DNA of 64,000 nucleotides from Hansfordia pulvinata (lineage: Eukaryota; Ascomycota; Sordariomycetes; Xylariales). Made by a program: the position numbers and the translations under genes. The stretch lies in contig BJKQ01000006.1 of NCBI GenBank assembly GCA_006538405.1, positions 953,001 through 1,017,000 of the forward strand. The letters run 5' to 3'. The notes beneath the pieces are model-generated. The model had not been told where the DNA came from, searched no databases, and was given only the letters and a program-made list of their open reading frames with translations. This document shows positions 10,640 through 20,710 of the stretch, piece by piece (positions within the stretch are counted from its first letter, which is position 1; the number at the start of each line of letters is the position of its first letter).

Positions 10640-10986
10640 GGGGCGACAGATTCGGTCTTCACTTGGGGTTACTGTCATTTTTCTGGGCTCCGGTGTGCAT
10701 GTAGGGGGGGAGGCTCGGGCTGTCTCGACTCACGGTCGTCCTATTCCCGTTTACCAGGAAAAAGTAACGGTATCGTATGTGTATGGGTACTACAACTTAC
10801 GAGAACTATGTATCAAGAGAAGAATACATGGTCATATGCTGGTCGTGTGCCTGATCGCCCTTAAAACGAAGTTGCATGCAGAGGACTGGATTCCACGAAA
10901 GCCATTCCCAGGCACGCTCAAGGCTTCGATCAGAGGGAGAGAGTGTGTGGAAAGCGCCAATTGACCTAACTTCATCAGTACCTTAC
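10640..10986. other. intergenic, convergent 3' ends
   Basis: Short AT-richer spacer between two convergent genes. No gene seen. Confidence 0.55.
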
Positions 10987-12474
10987 CTACACATGGGGGA
11001 TAAAGTCGGCCCACACAACATTAACATAGGCAGAGCTCTCAACCTCGCGGAGTTCTATGAACGCCGCAGCAATTTGATACAGGCGCGCAACACCGCAAGT
11101 GACGGCTATCGGCATGATGGTGAAGAACTCCCAAGGTAGAAGAAACTCCGTGAGCGAGCGTTTCTTGCCGCTCCTAATATCCATTCCCACGTCTTTGCAG
11201 CTTTGCTCAGCACCCCCTTCCCCTCGGGCTTCTCATAGCCCTGTTCCATCGAAATCTCCTGCTTCTCTCCAATCTTTGGACCACGGAACGCCGAGTACCA
11301 TCTATGGAAGCCCGCCAGCTTATCATGGCGCTTCCATGATGCCCCGGTCTCCAGAACCCAAAAAAGGGCAGTCATCAGGAACATGGTAAGCCCTGCAGCC
11401 CGCCAAAGTAGTTGCTCGAGCATCGAAGGAAAGGTGAAGTTCCAGCCCAACAAATGGAGACCGGTGAAAAGCAGGGTGGCAAAACAGAGCAGATACTCCT
11501 GTGCTCCGTATGGGTCCGTGGGGAACCTGTCATTCGGGATGCGCTGGATGGGTCGCTGGGCTGGGATGGTGGGAAGCGTCATGAAGGGTTGAATATTCAT
11601 TGACCAGCCTGGCCCATTTTCATCGACGAAATCTAGCGGAGTATTCAGCCACATCCTGTCCGGGTACTTTCCGCCGGTGATCTCGGCGATTGTCGATGGC
11701 GAGGTTATGGTGAAAGGTGTATGGACATCCGCCGGCTTGTGCAGCCAGGCGAAGGCGTTCATGAGAGAGCAGACGACAATGGCCAGCGCGTTGAGCTCAA
11801 GCGCCGTGATGGCCAGACCTTGAGCAGCGCGGCCAATGCACTGGATCAGAAAATACCCGATCTGGAAGGCTTTGATGAGTCTGGTCAGCCGGTCCTGCTT
11901 GGACTTGTCCCATATGTCGGCGGTGCTGATGCCTGGATACTGGATGTGGCCGTTGGTCACCAGCCAGTGCAACTGCTTCGCGTTCAGGGGAAACGAGGTG
12001 CTGTCCCGCGCCTCCAGGACGAAGCCCCCCCATATCGGCGAAGAAGGCCATGCGCATCGTCCACTGCTTGTAGCCCGACTGACGAAACTCGTTGACCGAG
12101 TGCATTGCGCGGCTCCACTGGCCTGCCGCATACGTCAGGACGATTTCTGGCCCCAGGATCGCGAGTAGCATCCACATGATGCGCCGGCGGAGCAGGACAA
12201 GGGCCGTGTCCTTTGGGGATGGGACGTTGAGACAGAGCAGGGTATAGGAGCAGATGAAGATGGTGATGAGACAGGTCCACAGGATGTCCCAGGTACCCCT
12301 GTACGACGGCTGGCGAACCCATCCGGCGACGCGTCCTTCAGAGGAGGTCGTGAGAATGTCCACGGCAACGATGTCTTCTGTCGGTATCGCAGTCACCGGA
12401 AGGGCGTGAAGTTGTGCTGAGACCAGGCATGGCAGCACGAGAAGAAGAGCCAAGGGCAGCGGGAGGAACCTCAT
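10987..12474 (-). CDS. fungal polytopic integral membrane protein with signal peptide; frame broken twice
   Basis: Read on the minus strand from ATG 12474, it begins with a clear signal peptide (MRFLPLPLALLLVLPCLVSA) and then alternates hydrophobic helices with conserved blocks such as GGFVLEARDSTSFPLNAKQL, IWDKSKQDRLTRLIKAFQIG and ALELNALAIVV. It ends in a block with SSAYVNVVWADFIPHV at 10987. This layout matches a large uncharacterised family of fungal membrane proteins. Two frame slips interrupt it. A C7 run at 12025-12031 has one base too many between AFFADMGG and FVLEARD. Near the C5/C4 runs at 11213-11223 one base is missing before the last block. Correcting both gives 495 residues with no premature stop. 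Conservation on both sides argues the protein is real; function unknown. Confidence 0.75.
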
Positions 12475-13385
12475 GAGTCGAGTTGGGTGAGGCTGGATCT
12501 GGAATAGGCCATGGAAAACCTGAACTTGAAAGAATGAAGCAAGGAAGGCGCGAATGACCGAATGCGCTGGGCAGCCCCTTCCGTAGGAAACCGGCCTTTG
12601 ATCAATGAAATGGGAAAGCACGATGCACTCTTATTCCTGCCAACTTTCCCTCTCCCCACACACTCGTCTGCGTCCACTGACAGCAGACAGGGAACCCACC
12701 AGTTTGATGCCTCGTGGCTGCTTAGACGTTTCTTGCCGCTGGCCTCACCCCAGGTTGTTGGCCCAAAACGGAGGGCCAGCTGAGGATATCGACAAGTGGA
12801 GGTCACCGCCCCATTCTGGCGCTTAAGCACACCCACCCCCGCGGCTACAGCGCTGTTATCAGCCTGGCGCCCTTCTCACGATGTTAGCGACACCGTTCGA
12901 TACGCGACAGCCGAGGGGAACTCACCAGATCCAACCCACACCGGCAATACGTATGCGGAGCATCCAAGACTGGTGGCTAACGAGGATGACAAGGACAGGC
13001 CACAGGCTTGTAGGCAGAGAGTGAGCGCCTGGAATACATTCGCCTGTTTCACTGCCAACACGATCTCCCCATCAACGAACTCCGGCAACTCAGCACGCGG
13101 CTGGATCTAGGCCAGATACTACATACAGTCGCCCGCCACTCTTGTGACAAGGGTTGAAGGATAGAAGCTCACTCCTTTCAACAGCGTTTCAAGATCCTCT
13201 GCAAGTCCAAGTTGGAGACCAATTGGACGCAGAGCGAAGCAAGAAAGAGGGTCGCCATTGCGCGCAGTCGAAACCACAAATCGCTGTCTTGAGGGCAAGA
13301 AGCAACGCCACCAACAACGACGAGGCGGTCTTTTATGACATCGTGCCTCTAACGACGAATCTGCATTCTTTTCTTGAAATACACC
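12475..13385. promoter_or_regulatory. divergent promoter region
   Basis: Separates the membrane-protein gene (minus) from the hydrolase gene (plus). The ORFs here have no domain sense. I see no distinct TATA box. Confidence 0.45.
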
Positions 13386-14639
13386 ATGAGCCTCCCGGCC
13401 ACGCTTCGGTCCGTGGCGTTCGCGCTGGCGGCGTCGACGGGCGCCTACGTCCTCTTCCTCGAGGCGCTGACAGTCCCCTGGGTCCAGAACCAGGTCGTTT
13501 ATCTCAACCGGGTCACTCTGACCTGGAGCCAGGACCTGTCCGTTCCCGAGCAGTGGGGGTTCCTGCGTGGCCAGGTCGCCCCTTTCAACCTGCCCACGCC
13601 CGATGGTGAGGTCCTGCGCGCCTGGCATATCCTTCCACTTGGCTTGTATGTTGATCACGAGGCCGACTTGGTGCGTGAACACCAGGAGAGGGCAACCGAC
13701 TCCGGCTGGATGGACCCGGAGGCCGCAGCGGATGGTCTGCCCTTCCGGTTGCTGCGTGAGGATCCAGACGCCCTTCTCGTCCTGTACCTGCACGGGGCGG
13801 CGGGGACGCTGGGGTCTGGGTGGCGCCCGCACAGCTACCGAGCCATGTCGGCCGCGGCGCCACGGCGCATACAAACTGTCGCCATCGACTATCGCGGTTT
13901 CGGCACCAGCACTGGTTCGCCGTCCGAGGACGGCCTGCTGGCCGACGCGCTCGCGCTGAGCGACTGGGCCACGCAGGCCGCCGGTATTGACCCCTCACGC
14001 ATCGTCCTTTATTCCCAGTCACTCGGCACTGCTGTTGCAGTGGCCCTGGCCGAGCACCTGGTCAAAACCACCGCGGCCAATGAAGAGCCGACGCTGTTTG
14101 CCGGCATGGTTCTTACAGCGCCATTCGCGGACGTCGCGCGCCTGTCCGCCACCTACCGTCTCGGGGGCGTGGTGCCGCTGCTCGAGCCCGTCGCGGGCTT
14201 CCCCGCCGTGATGCGCTTTCTCAACTCGTTTAGCCGCAGCAAATGGCCAACGACGCAGACGATCACCTCGTTTGTGAAGTGGTGCGAAGCGCACGCGGCC
14301 GCAGAAAGGGAAGCTATCCCCAAATTGAAGTACGACATCACCATCATCCATGCCGAGGATGACTACGACATCCCTTGCTCTCACAGCGATTTGGTGTACT
14401 GGCACGCTGTCAATGCGTCGACGCCAGGCGGCATCACCTGGGAGGCGCTGGAGGCCGGGCCCAAGGCAGCGTCACGGGAGCGCGCCGGCGAGGCGGGCTG
14501 GGTGGCCGAGCACCGGACGCGGGCGGGTGTCGTACGTGAGCACGTGGTCCGCTACGGTCTGCACGACCGCGTTATGTCTTACCCCGTAGTCAGCGCCGCT
14601 GTCCTGAGGGCCTTTGGAAGCGGTGTTGGCAAGCCATAG
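13386..14639 (+). CDS. ABHD12-like alpha/beta hydrolase, membrane-anchored
   Basis: A single-exon gene for a 417-residue alpha/beta hydrolase. A hydrophobic helix at about residues 9-30 suggests membrane anchoring. The fold is shown by the oxyanion-loop motif LYLHGAAG (134-140), the strand AIDYRGFGTS (167-176), the nucleophile elbow LYSQSLG with Ser212, an acidic residue in AEDDYDIP, and a C-terminal His in GLHDRVMSYP. These match ABHD12-type lipases and lysophospholipid hydrolases; exact substrate cannot be told. The nucleophile motif is SxSxG instead of GxSxG. ATG 13386 is in good context (ACACCATG) and is preferred over the upstream in-frame TTG. It converges on the DHODH gene. Confidence 0.85.
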   Translation: MSLPATLRSVAFALAASTGAYVLFLEALTVPWVQNQVVYLNRVTLTWSQDLSVPEQWGFLRGQVAPFNLPTPDGEVLRAWHILPLGLYVDHEADLVREHQERATDSGWMDPEAAADGLPFRLLREDPDALLVLYLHGAAGTLGSGWRPHSYRAMSAAAPRRIQTVAIDYRGFGTSTGSPSEDGLLADALALSDWATQAAGIDPSRIVLYSQSLGTAVAVALAEHLVKTTAANEEPTLFAGMVLTAPFADVARLSATYRLGGVVPLLEPVAGFPAVMRFLNSFSRSKWPTTQTITSFVKWCEAHAAAEREAIPKLKYDITIIHAEDDYDIPCSHSDLVYWHAVNASTPGGITWEALEAGPKAASRERAGEAGWVAEHRTRAGVVREHVVRYGLHDRVMSYPVVSAAVLRAFGSGVGKP

Positions 14640-14958
14640 GCAGGCACTCAGGAACTAGAGGCATTGAAAACGGGAAAGAATACGATGGGTGATACACGTG
14701 GGCCGCTGACATCACAGAGTCCAAGCTTCGGATTGCAAATCTATGCTCTACCATGCCACACTTGGTATTGATACACAGGCTCGCTTTGCGAGCCACCTTG
14801 GTCATAACCATTTTGACTGTCCTGACGCCGCAACCTGCTCTCACAACGAGGAGCACGGCAGCCCCAGAACAGAGTGAAGCCTATCTATCGCCATGTATCC
14901 GCACGATCCGTCCTTCCCATACCCGCTGAACAAAGAAAAAGGGGTAAAAATGCTCGCA
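14640..14958. other. intergenic, convergent 3' ends
   Basis: 319 bases between the hydrolase and DHODH stops; both 3' UTRs must lie here. No gene seen. Confidence 0.6.
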
Positions 14959-16553
14959 TCATGCGCTCGTCTGCTCATCGCTGCTGCTGGCTTGGATCCG
15001 CTCCCTCATCTCGCCCTTCATGCGTGTGATGGTGCCGGCACCGCCATAGACGAGACCGGTGTAGACCATGGCGACGCTGGCACCGGCGTTGAGAACCTTG
15101 AGCGCCTGCTCGCCGTTGCTGATGCCTCCCGTGGCGAAAATGACCTTTTGCTCGGGCTGCCTCGGGACTGGGCAGCGGCAGTGGCGGAAGGCGACTTGGC
15201 CGGGCCGGGCCTCGAGGTCGGCGTGGTACCGTCGGCAACCCCCGTGACGGAGCCCTCGATGCTAGCGAGGCTCGTGTTAACGGCCTCGTCCTCGGCCACG
15301 TTACGGGCTGGTCCGCCGTTGCGGGCGTACTCGTCGAGCAGCTTGCGGTAGCGCTTGACCAGGTCGGCCGTGTTATCGAACAGCATGGGGCCCGAGTAGC
15401 CGCCCGTCTCTCCCATGGTGGCCTGCTCCTCGGGCGTCAGCTTGATCCCGGGCGGCACGACGTCAGCGCGGCGCTTGGTCGTGTTGCCCACAATCACGCC
15501 GTCGACGCCGCTGGCGTACACGGCCTGCACGATGCCCTCCATCTGGGCATCCTCGGCCTCGTCGGGCGACACCTTGACCATGACGCGCGGCTTGGTGGAG
15601 CGGTCGGCGCGGTTGGCCTCTTCGACGACGGCGCCGAGGATGCGCGTCAGGGGCTCGGTGGCCTGCAGGTCGCGGAGGCCGGGCGTGTTCGGGCTGCTCA
15701 CGTTGACGACCAGGACGTCGGCGTAGCGCGCCAGGCGCTGCACGCAGTAGACGTAGTCGCGCTGGACGGCCTCGACGTTGGCGCCGTCCGTGTCCTTGTT
15801 CTTGGCGATCTGAACCAGCAGCATGCGGCCGGGGGACAGACTGCCAGGGGGCACGCCGGCCTCGCCGTTGAGGACGGCTGTCTCGTCCAGGCCCACGGAG
15901 CGGGCGTATCGCCGCACACGGTCGCGCAGGCGCATGGCCATGTTTTCGGCGCCGCGGGAGTTGAGGCCGTAGCGGTTGATGAGCCCGTCGATAGCGGGGA
16001 TGCGGAACATGCGAGGGCGGGGATTGCCATCCTGGGCCAGGGGCGTGCAGCCTCCGACTTCAACGACGGAGGCGCCGAGGGCGAAGAGGGCGTCGGGGAT
16101 GTCGGCGTGCTTATCGAGACCGGCCGAAATGCCGAGGGGGTTGGCCAGGGGGATGCCGTAGACGGACTGGGAGAGGTCGGCGCCCCCGGCAGAAGCAGAC
16201 GGGCGCTCGCGAGGGTGCAGCCCAAGGGCGTAGAGGCTCTTCATCAAGCCGACAGAGACATTGTGGGCCTCCTCCGCGTCAGGGACAACCGTGCGCAGCA
16301 GACGGGGCACAACGTAGCGGTGGACGAAGGCGCGGGTATCGGTGGTGTAGGCGTAGGCGAGGTAGCCGGTCAGGGCGAGAGAGGTGGCGTAGAGGGCGGT
16401 CTTGGCGCCGGAAGCCGACTGAGAGGGCGCGGAAGAGGACGAGGAGGCATGGCGGGCGCCGACGAGGGGCTGCCTCGAGGGCAGATGTTGTCGAAGCCGA
16501 GGGGCACAGGCGACCAGAGGAAAGCGTCGACTGGCTGCGGCTGTCGTTGCCAT
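14959..16553 (-). CDS. DHODH: Dihydroorotate dehydrogenase (class 2, mitochondrial)
   Basis: This enzyme oxidises dihydroorotate to orotate in pyrimidine synthesis, passing electrons to quinone at the inner mitochondrial membrane. The N-terminus is a basic, Ser-rich presequence, followed by a helix (about residues 53-71) typical of class 2 enzymes. FMN and catalytic blocks are visible: PLGISAGLDKHADI, NRYGLNSRGA, VNVSSPNTPGLRDLQ (with the class 2 catalytic Ser), MVKVSPD and GVIVGNTTKR. The C-terminal block VIFATGGISNGEQALKVLNA with GASVAMVYTGLVYGG lies in another frame. Removing a 62-base intron (15168-15229, GTACCA donor, TGCCCAG acceptor) joins it in frame, giving 510 residues and a stop at 14959. 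The donor is weak, so a missing base is a possible alternative. An uninterrupted frame continues to 15018 but encodes a nonsense tail. Confidence 0.93.
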
Positions 16554-17295
16554 TGTGGCGGCAAGTCACAGGGCCGGCGAGCCCTCAATTGAGTCTTCAG
16601 TGACCAGGTGGTCGGGCAGTGGCTCGGGGGCGAAAGACGGAGCTGGTCTGCGGGTGTGTGTGTACGTGGTATGTGCTGGGCGAGGGGGGCGAGGCTGACG
16701 AGCCGGATTGAATATGACGTTGAAGGTGGCTCGTCGTGTTGCTGGGGTCGGGTGGGCATATAATCAAGAGGGAATTATGAAATAACATTTATTATTCAAG
16801 CCCATGTTCGAACGGGTGCAACATCCCGTCAATAGCACCAGGCCCGGGGCGCGCGCCCCACATGCGGGTAGCGCCTGCCCTACAGTGTGAGTGCCTACCT
16901 CCGACCTCTGGCAGGGTCTCAATTGTCCCGTCGCGACTTCCAGACTTTCGCTCCCTGCAGGTACCGTTGCGAAGGCAGGCACGTGTACGGAGTGACCTCC
17001 AGTCTGCATCAATCCATCCAACCTCCAGCTGGCCTGACGCTGTCCAGCATTGGGCGAGTCGGAATCTCCGTCTGCTTCACTTTGCTGCTTCGCGTCGGCC
17101 CGGCCCCATCACAGCTGATAGGGGTGTCTTGTCTCTCGACCGGCCCACTGAGGACCGATCTGGCCGCTTATTATTATTAAATTCGCTGTATGCCGCTGCC
17201 CGAGCCCCGTATGTCCGCCTGGATCGTCCTTGCTAACGCTACTTCCCCAAGATTCGCCACGACATGTAGAGCAGAGGAACAGCGAGCCCTCCTTC
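16554..17295. promoter_or_regulatory. divergent promoter region DHODH / ALG10
   Basis: 742 bases between two start codons. An AT-rich island at 16755-16800 (about 210 bases upstream of DHODH) contains TATA-like words on both strands. No gene seen. Confidence 0.45.
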
Positions 17296-19471
17296 ATGAG
17301 TCCAGACCAAGAGGAGCACGGTGTGTATGCACCCGTGGCTTCCCAGCTCTCGCGCCTGTTGTTTCCGCTGGCAGCTGCCTGTGGCTATCTTCTCGCCAAC
17401 TCTCCACAGTCGCGCGAGCAGAACAGAAGCTCTCCCTGGCCCGCGCCTCTGCTCCTGTCCGGCGTGGTCACCGTACTCGCTGTCCTCGCGCGTTTCTGGC
17501 TCGACCTTGTCACGGAGCACGCCCCGGAGCCTTATCTGGTAAGACCGCGTCGGCCTGTGTCTTAGCATCCACGAGCGCCCCGGCTGACATGGCACAGGAC
17601 GAGGTCTTCCACATCCCCCAGGCGCAGGTCTATTGCGATGGACAGTACCATGTCTGGGATGATAAGATTACGACACCGCCGGGCCTGTGAGTTTCCAGGA
17701 CGCGCCTCTCGACTGGACCCGGCTGACCTCTTCCAGTTACACCTTGACCATCCTGTTGAACCGCCTTACTGGCGCTGGCTGCTCGGCTCGTGACTTGCGC
17801 GCCTTCAACATCGATGTCACCGTTGTGGTGGCAATAGCAGCGGTTTTGTGCCGTATGCGGATCGAGCAATCCCATGAGCGCGGTTTTCCAGTTGCACACC
17901 CTTCATACCATGCTCTTTTCACGGGACTGAATATTGCCTTGTTCCCAGTCTTGTTCTTCTTTTCTGGGCTTTATTACACTGACGTCATTTCCACGCTCTC
18001 TGTCTTGCTGGCTTACCTGAACCACCTTCACCGAACGAGTCGTGATAGAGCATCATGGACCAACTCTTTGATTACCATTGGGCTTGGTCTGTTGAGTCTA
18101 TGCATGAGACAGACCAATGTATTCTGGGTTGTCGTATTTACTGGCGGTCTTGAACTTGTCCATGGCATCAGAACGCTGCGTCCCGAGCCTAAGGGGCATC
18201 CCAGCTTCACATCTTTGGGAGACAAGGCCCACTTCCTCGTCTGGAGGTACTCTTTAGGCGAAATTCATGACCCGGATCTCAATGATGCGTCCCCATCAGG
18301 CAAGTTCTGACCAAGCCCTGATATGCTTCCTGAACCCCTTACTAACAGCATACAGACCTTGTCCTCTGCGTCGTCAGCATTGCGGTCGCAACCATTTGCA
18401 ACATGAAGTACCTCGTTGCAAACTTCCTTGTCCCGCATCTGCTGATCGTGTCCGCCTTTGTGGGCTTCGTCTTCTGGAACGGAGGCGTTGTTCTTGGTAT
18501 GTGTACATGCTGTCTGTCAACATTCTTACGTGGCGTATCCTAACTTCAATTCAGGTGACAAATCCAACCATGTTGCAACTGTTCATGCCGCCCAGCTTCT
18601 ATACATCTGGCCGTTGTTCGTCTTCTTCTCAGCTCCGATCATCGTACCGCAAGTTCTGAGCAGGCTTGGGTCCTGTCTTCGTATCTTTTCGGTCGCTAGG
18701 CCAGCAAGCTTGTCCGAGTCGAAGCCTTCACCAAAGCATGCTAGCAACCCATCCGTCGCTCTCCAAGCCGGAAACTGGCTGGCTGCTCAGAAACCCCTTC
18801 AAGGCTTCCTCGCCTTGTTGATCTTCCTGGCTGTGGCTACGCTTGTGGTTCACTTCAACACTATAATCCATCCCTTCACCCTGGCAGACAATAGGCACTA
18901 TATGTTCTATGTTTTCCGTTACACCATACTCCGCGCTTGGTGGATCCGATACGCGCTCGTTCCTGCTTATGCGCTTTGTGGATGGCTGTGCTGGGCGACT
19001 TTGGGCGGCAGCCAGACCAGAGCACCACCAGCGGGAAGCCCCTCCTCGCAGAGCGACGGCAACTTGAGTTGCAGTGCGAAAGCTCCAGCCGCTTCGAAAG
19101 TGCTTATCCTTGTTTTGGCGTCGGCCCTGTCTCTCGTGACAGCACCTCTCGTGGAGCCCCGCTACTTCATCATCCCCTGGGTCTTTTGGCGTTTGCTCGC
19201 TCCAGCCACACCCTTGACGAACCCCTTTGGAGGCTCTGAAGTCGCCAGCTTGAAAGATGTGCAGTCTGGAAAGGCTCAGAAGAGAGTTGTCCCCCGGGCA
19301 AAACGCCAATCGGGGTTACTGTCGCTCCTAACACCCCTGGTGCTGGAAACGGCATGGTTCCTCCTGATCAACGTCGGGACCATGTACATTTTCCTGAACC
19401 GCCCCTACTACTGGCGGGCAGCGGATGGATCGCTACTAGATGGAGGCCGGGTCCAGCGATTTATGTGGTAA
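17296..19471 (+). CDS. ALG10: ALG10 alpha-1,2-glucosyltransferase
   Basis: ALG10 (DIE2) adds the last glucose to the dolichol-linked N-glycan precursor in the ER membrane. The diagnostic N-terminal block DEVFHIPQAQVYC (residues 82-94) with KITTPPGLY is present, followed by many hydrophobic helices, SGLYYTDVISTLSVLL, RQTNVFWV and a C-terminal EPRYFIIPW block. Five exons: 17296-17538, 17598-17686, 17737-18299, 18356-18496 and 18555-19471, giving 650 residues. Three introns are GT-AG; the third (18300-18355) uses a GC donor (GCAAGT) with CTAAC branch and CATACAG acceptor. ATG 17296 is the first in frame; an upstream in-frame TTG was rejected. The gene diverges from DHODH. Confidence 0.93.
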
Positions 19472-20246
19472 TGTAATACGGAGTCAAGTTAGCCACGAAA
19501 TATTGTTGATTCTTGTTGTACACCAGATGTTGTGCCTCACATATTTGGCTTGTTGTATGAGTAGCCTGGCTACGAGGTGTTCCTGTCTACTCCCAAGAGA
19601 TCCAGACCTGCGTCTCGAGGGTAACCCCCAGCTCTCTGCCGTTGACTAGGAAGAGCTCCTGTATGACTGCACAAGGGCAGCCAGATCTGGACATGCCGTA
19701 GCTGTTACCCCTGAACCGAACCTCCGGTTCAGCTATGTCACATGCCAAATTCAGAGTCACAAGTATAGAAAAGTCGCTCCAGATAATCCTGTAGCGAACC
19801 GTTCATCCGCTCGTGATGGAGAATACGCCCGCTGGGGGCTTCTTTCACTGTCTATGTACTCGGCACCCGTCTGCGTTTGCGCGCGGCAATGCTATGCCAT
19901 GTCAAGCAGAACATAGGCGGCACAGCGAGCTGCCGTTTGAGTATTTTCCGTGTCGAGCGAGGGCCAGAAGCATCCTCTGCCTCAGCAGGGTCGAGTCGCA
20001 AGGAATGTACTAAAACAACGATCCCGCGCGTCGCAGATGGAAGATGAAAAAACAGCAGCAAGCAAAGCCATATCCCGATTACTCCAACGCCTGTCGTGAA
20101 ACACGTGATTTAAAGCCTCCGTAAACTGTTGTTGGCTGCGTCATTGACGAGGATTCTCCCAGGAGCCCCCGCACATTGCCAGCCGCATGTTACAGCATAG
20201 TAGCGTGGGCCTCTTCTCGAGGAGATGAGGCGAGCCGAGCTGGCGA
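19472..20246. other. intergenic, convergent 3' ends
   Basis: Spacer between ALG10 and the small His-rich gene; ORFs here are short and overlap without domain sense. No gene seen. Confidence 0.55.
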
Positions 20247-20710
20247 TTACAGACTGAGACGGTCCAGGCTGAGGCGATCCTGGCTGCGGGGCCTCTTGAC
20301 AACACCGAGCTTGAAGAAGCGCTCATCCCCGCCGGCAGTGCGGCCGCCGATATACCACTTGTCGCCTCCGATGACGTCGCGGAAACCCTCGCTGCTGCTG
20401 TCGCTGCCGCGGCGGCGGCCGCTGCGGCCTGCGCTCCCCGGACCGGGAGAGGCGGCACCGGAGCCGGAGCCGGGGATGGGCACGGCCGACCTGCCGGCGC
20501 TGTGGGGGCTCGTGGGGCTGCCGCCAGCGTTGGGCCCGGAGGGATGTGACGGAGAGGCGGTGGAGATGGGTCGCGCTTGAGCAGAGGGATTCGTTGTGCT
20601 TGAAGCGGCAGCGGCGGCGGTGGTGGGATTCGCGGCGGCGGAGGCTGGCGTAGCGGAAGACTGCGGGTGATGATGGTGGTGATGGTGATGATGATGGTGG
20701 TGGTGGGCAT
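20247..20710 (-). CDS. small His/Ser/Pro-rich protein with conserved-looking C-terminus; start uncertain
   Basis: The C-terminal part on the minus strand reads EGFRDVIGGDKWYIGGR, then ERFFKLGVVKRPRSQDRLSL with DRLSL repeated once more before the stop. The mix of aromatic, Gly and charged residues contrasts with the low-complexity region before it and looks like a conserved domain; I recall similar tails in uncharacterised fungal proteins but cannot name the family. Upstream is a run of 13 His, then Ala/Ser/Pro-rich sequence. The frame is open far upstream (to 21077) but contains no ATG. An ATG at 20710-20708 lies directly before the His run but in the wrong frame; one extra C in the CCC at 20705-20707 would make it the start and give a 154-residue protein. 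An unseen upstream exon is the alternative. Confidence 0.5.
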
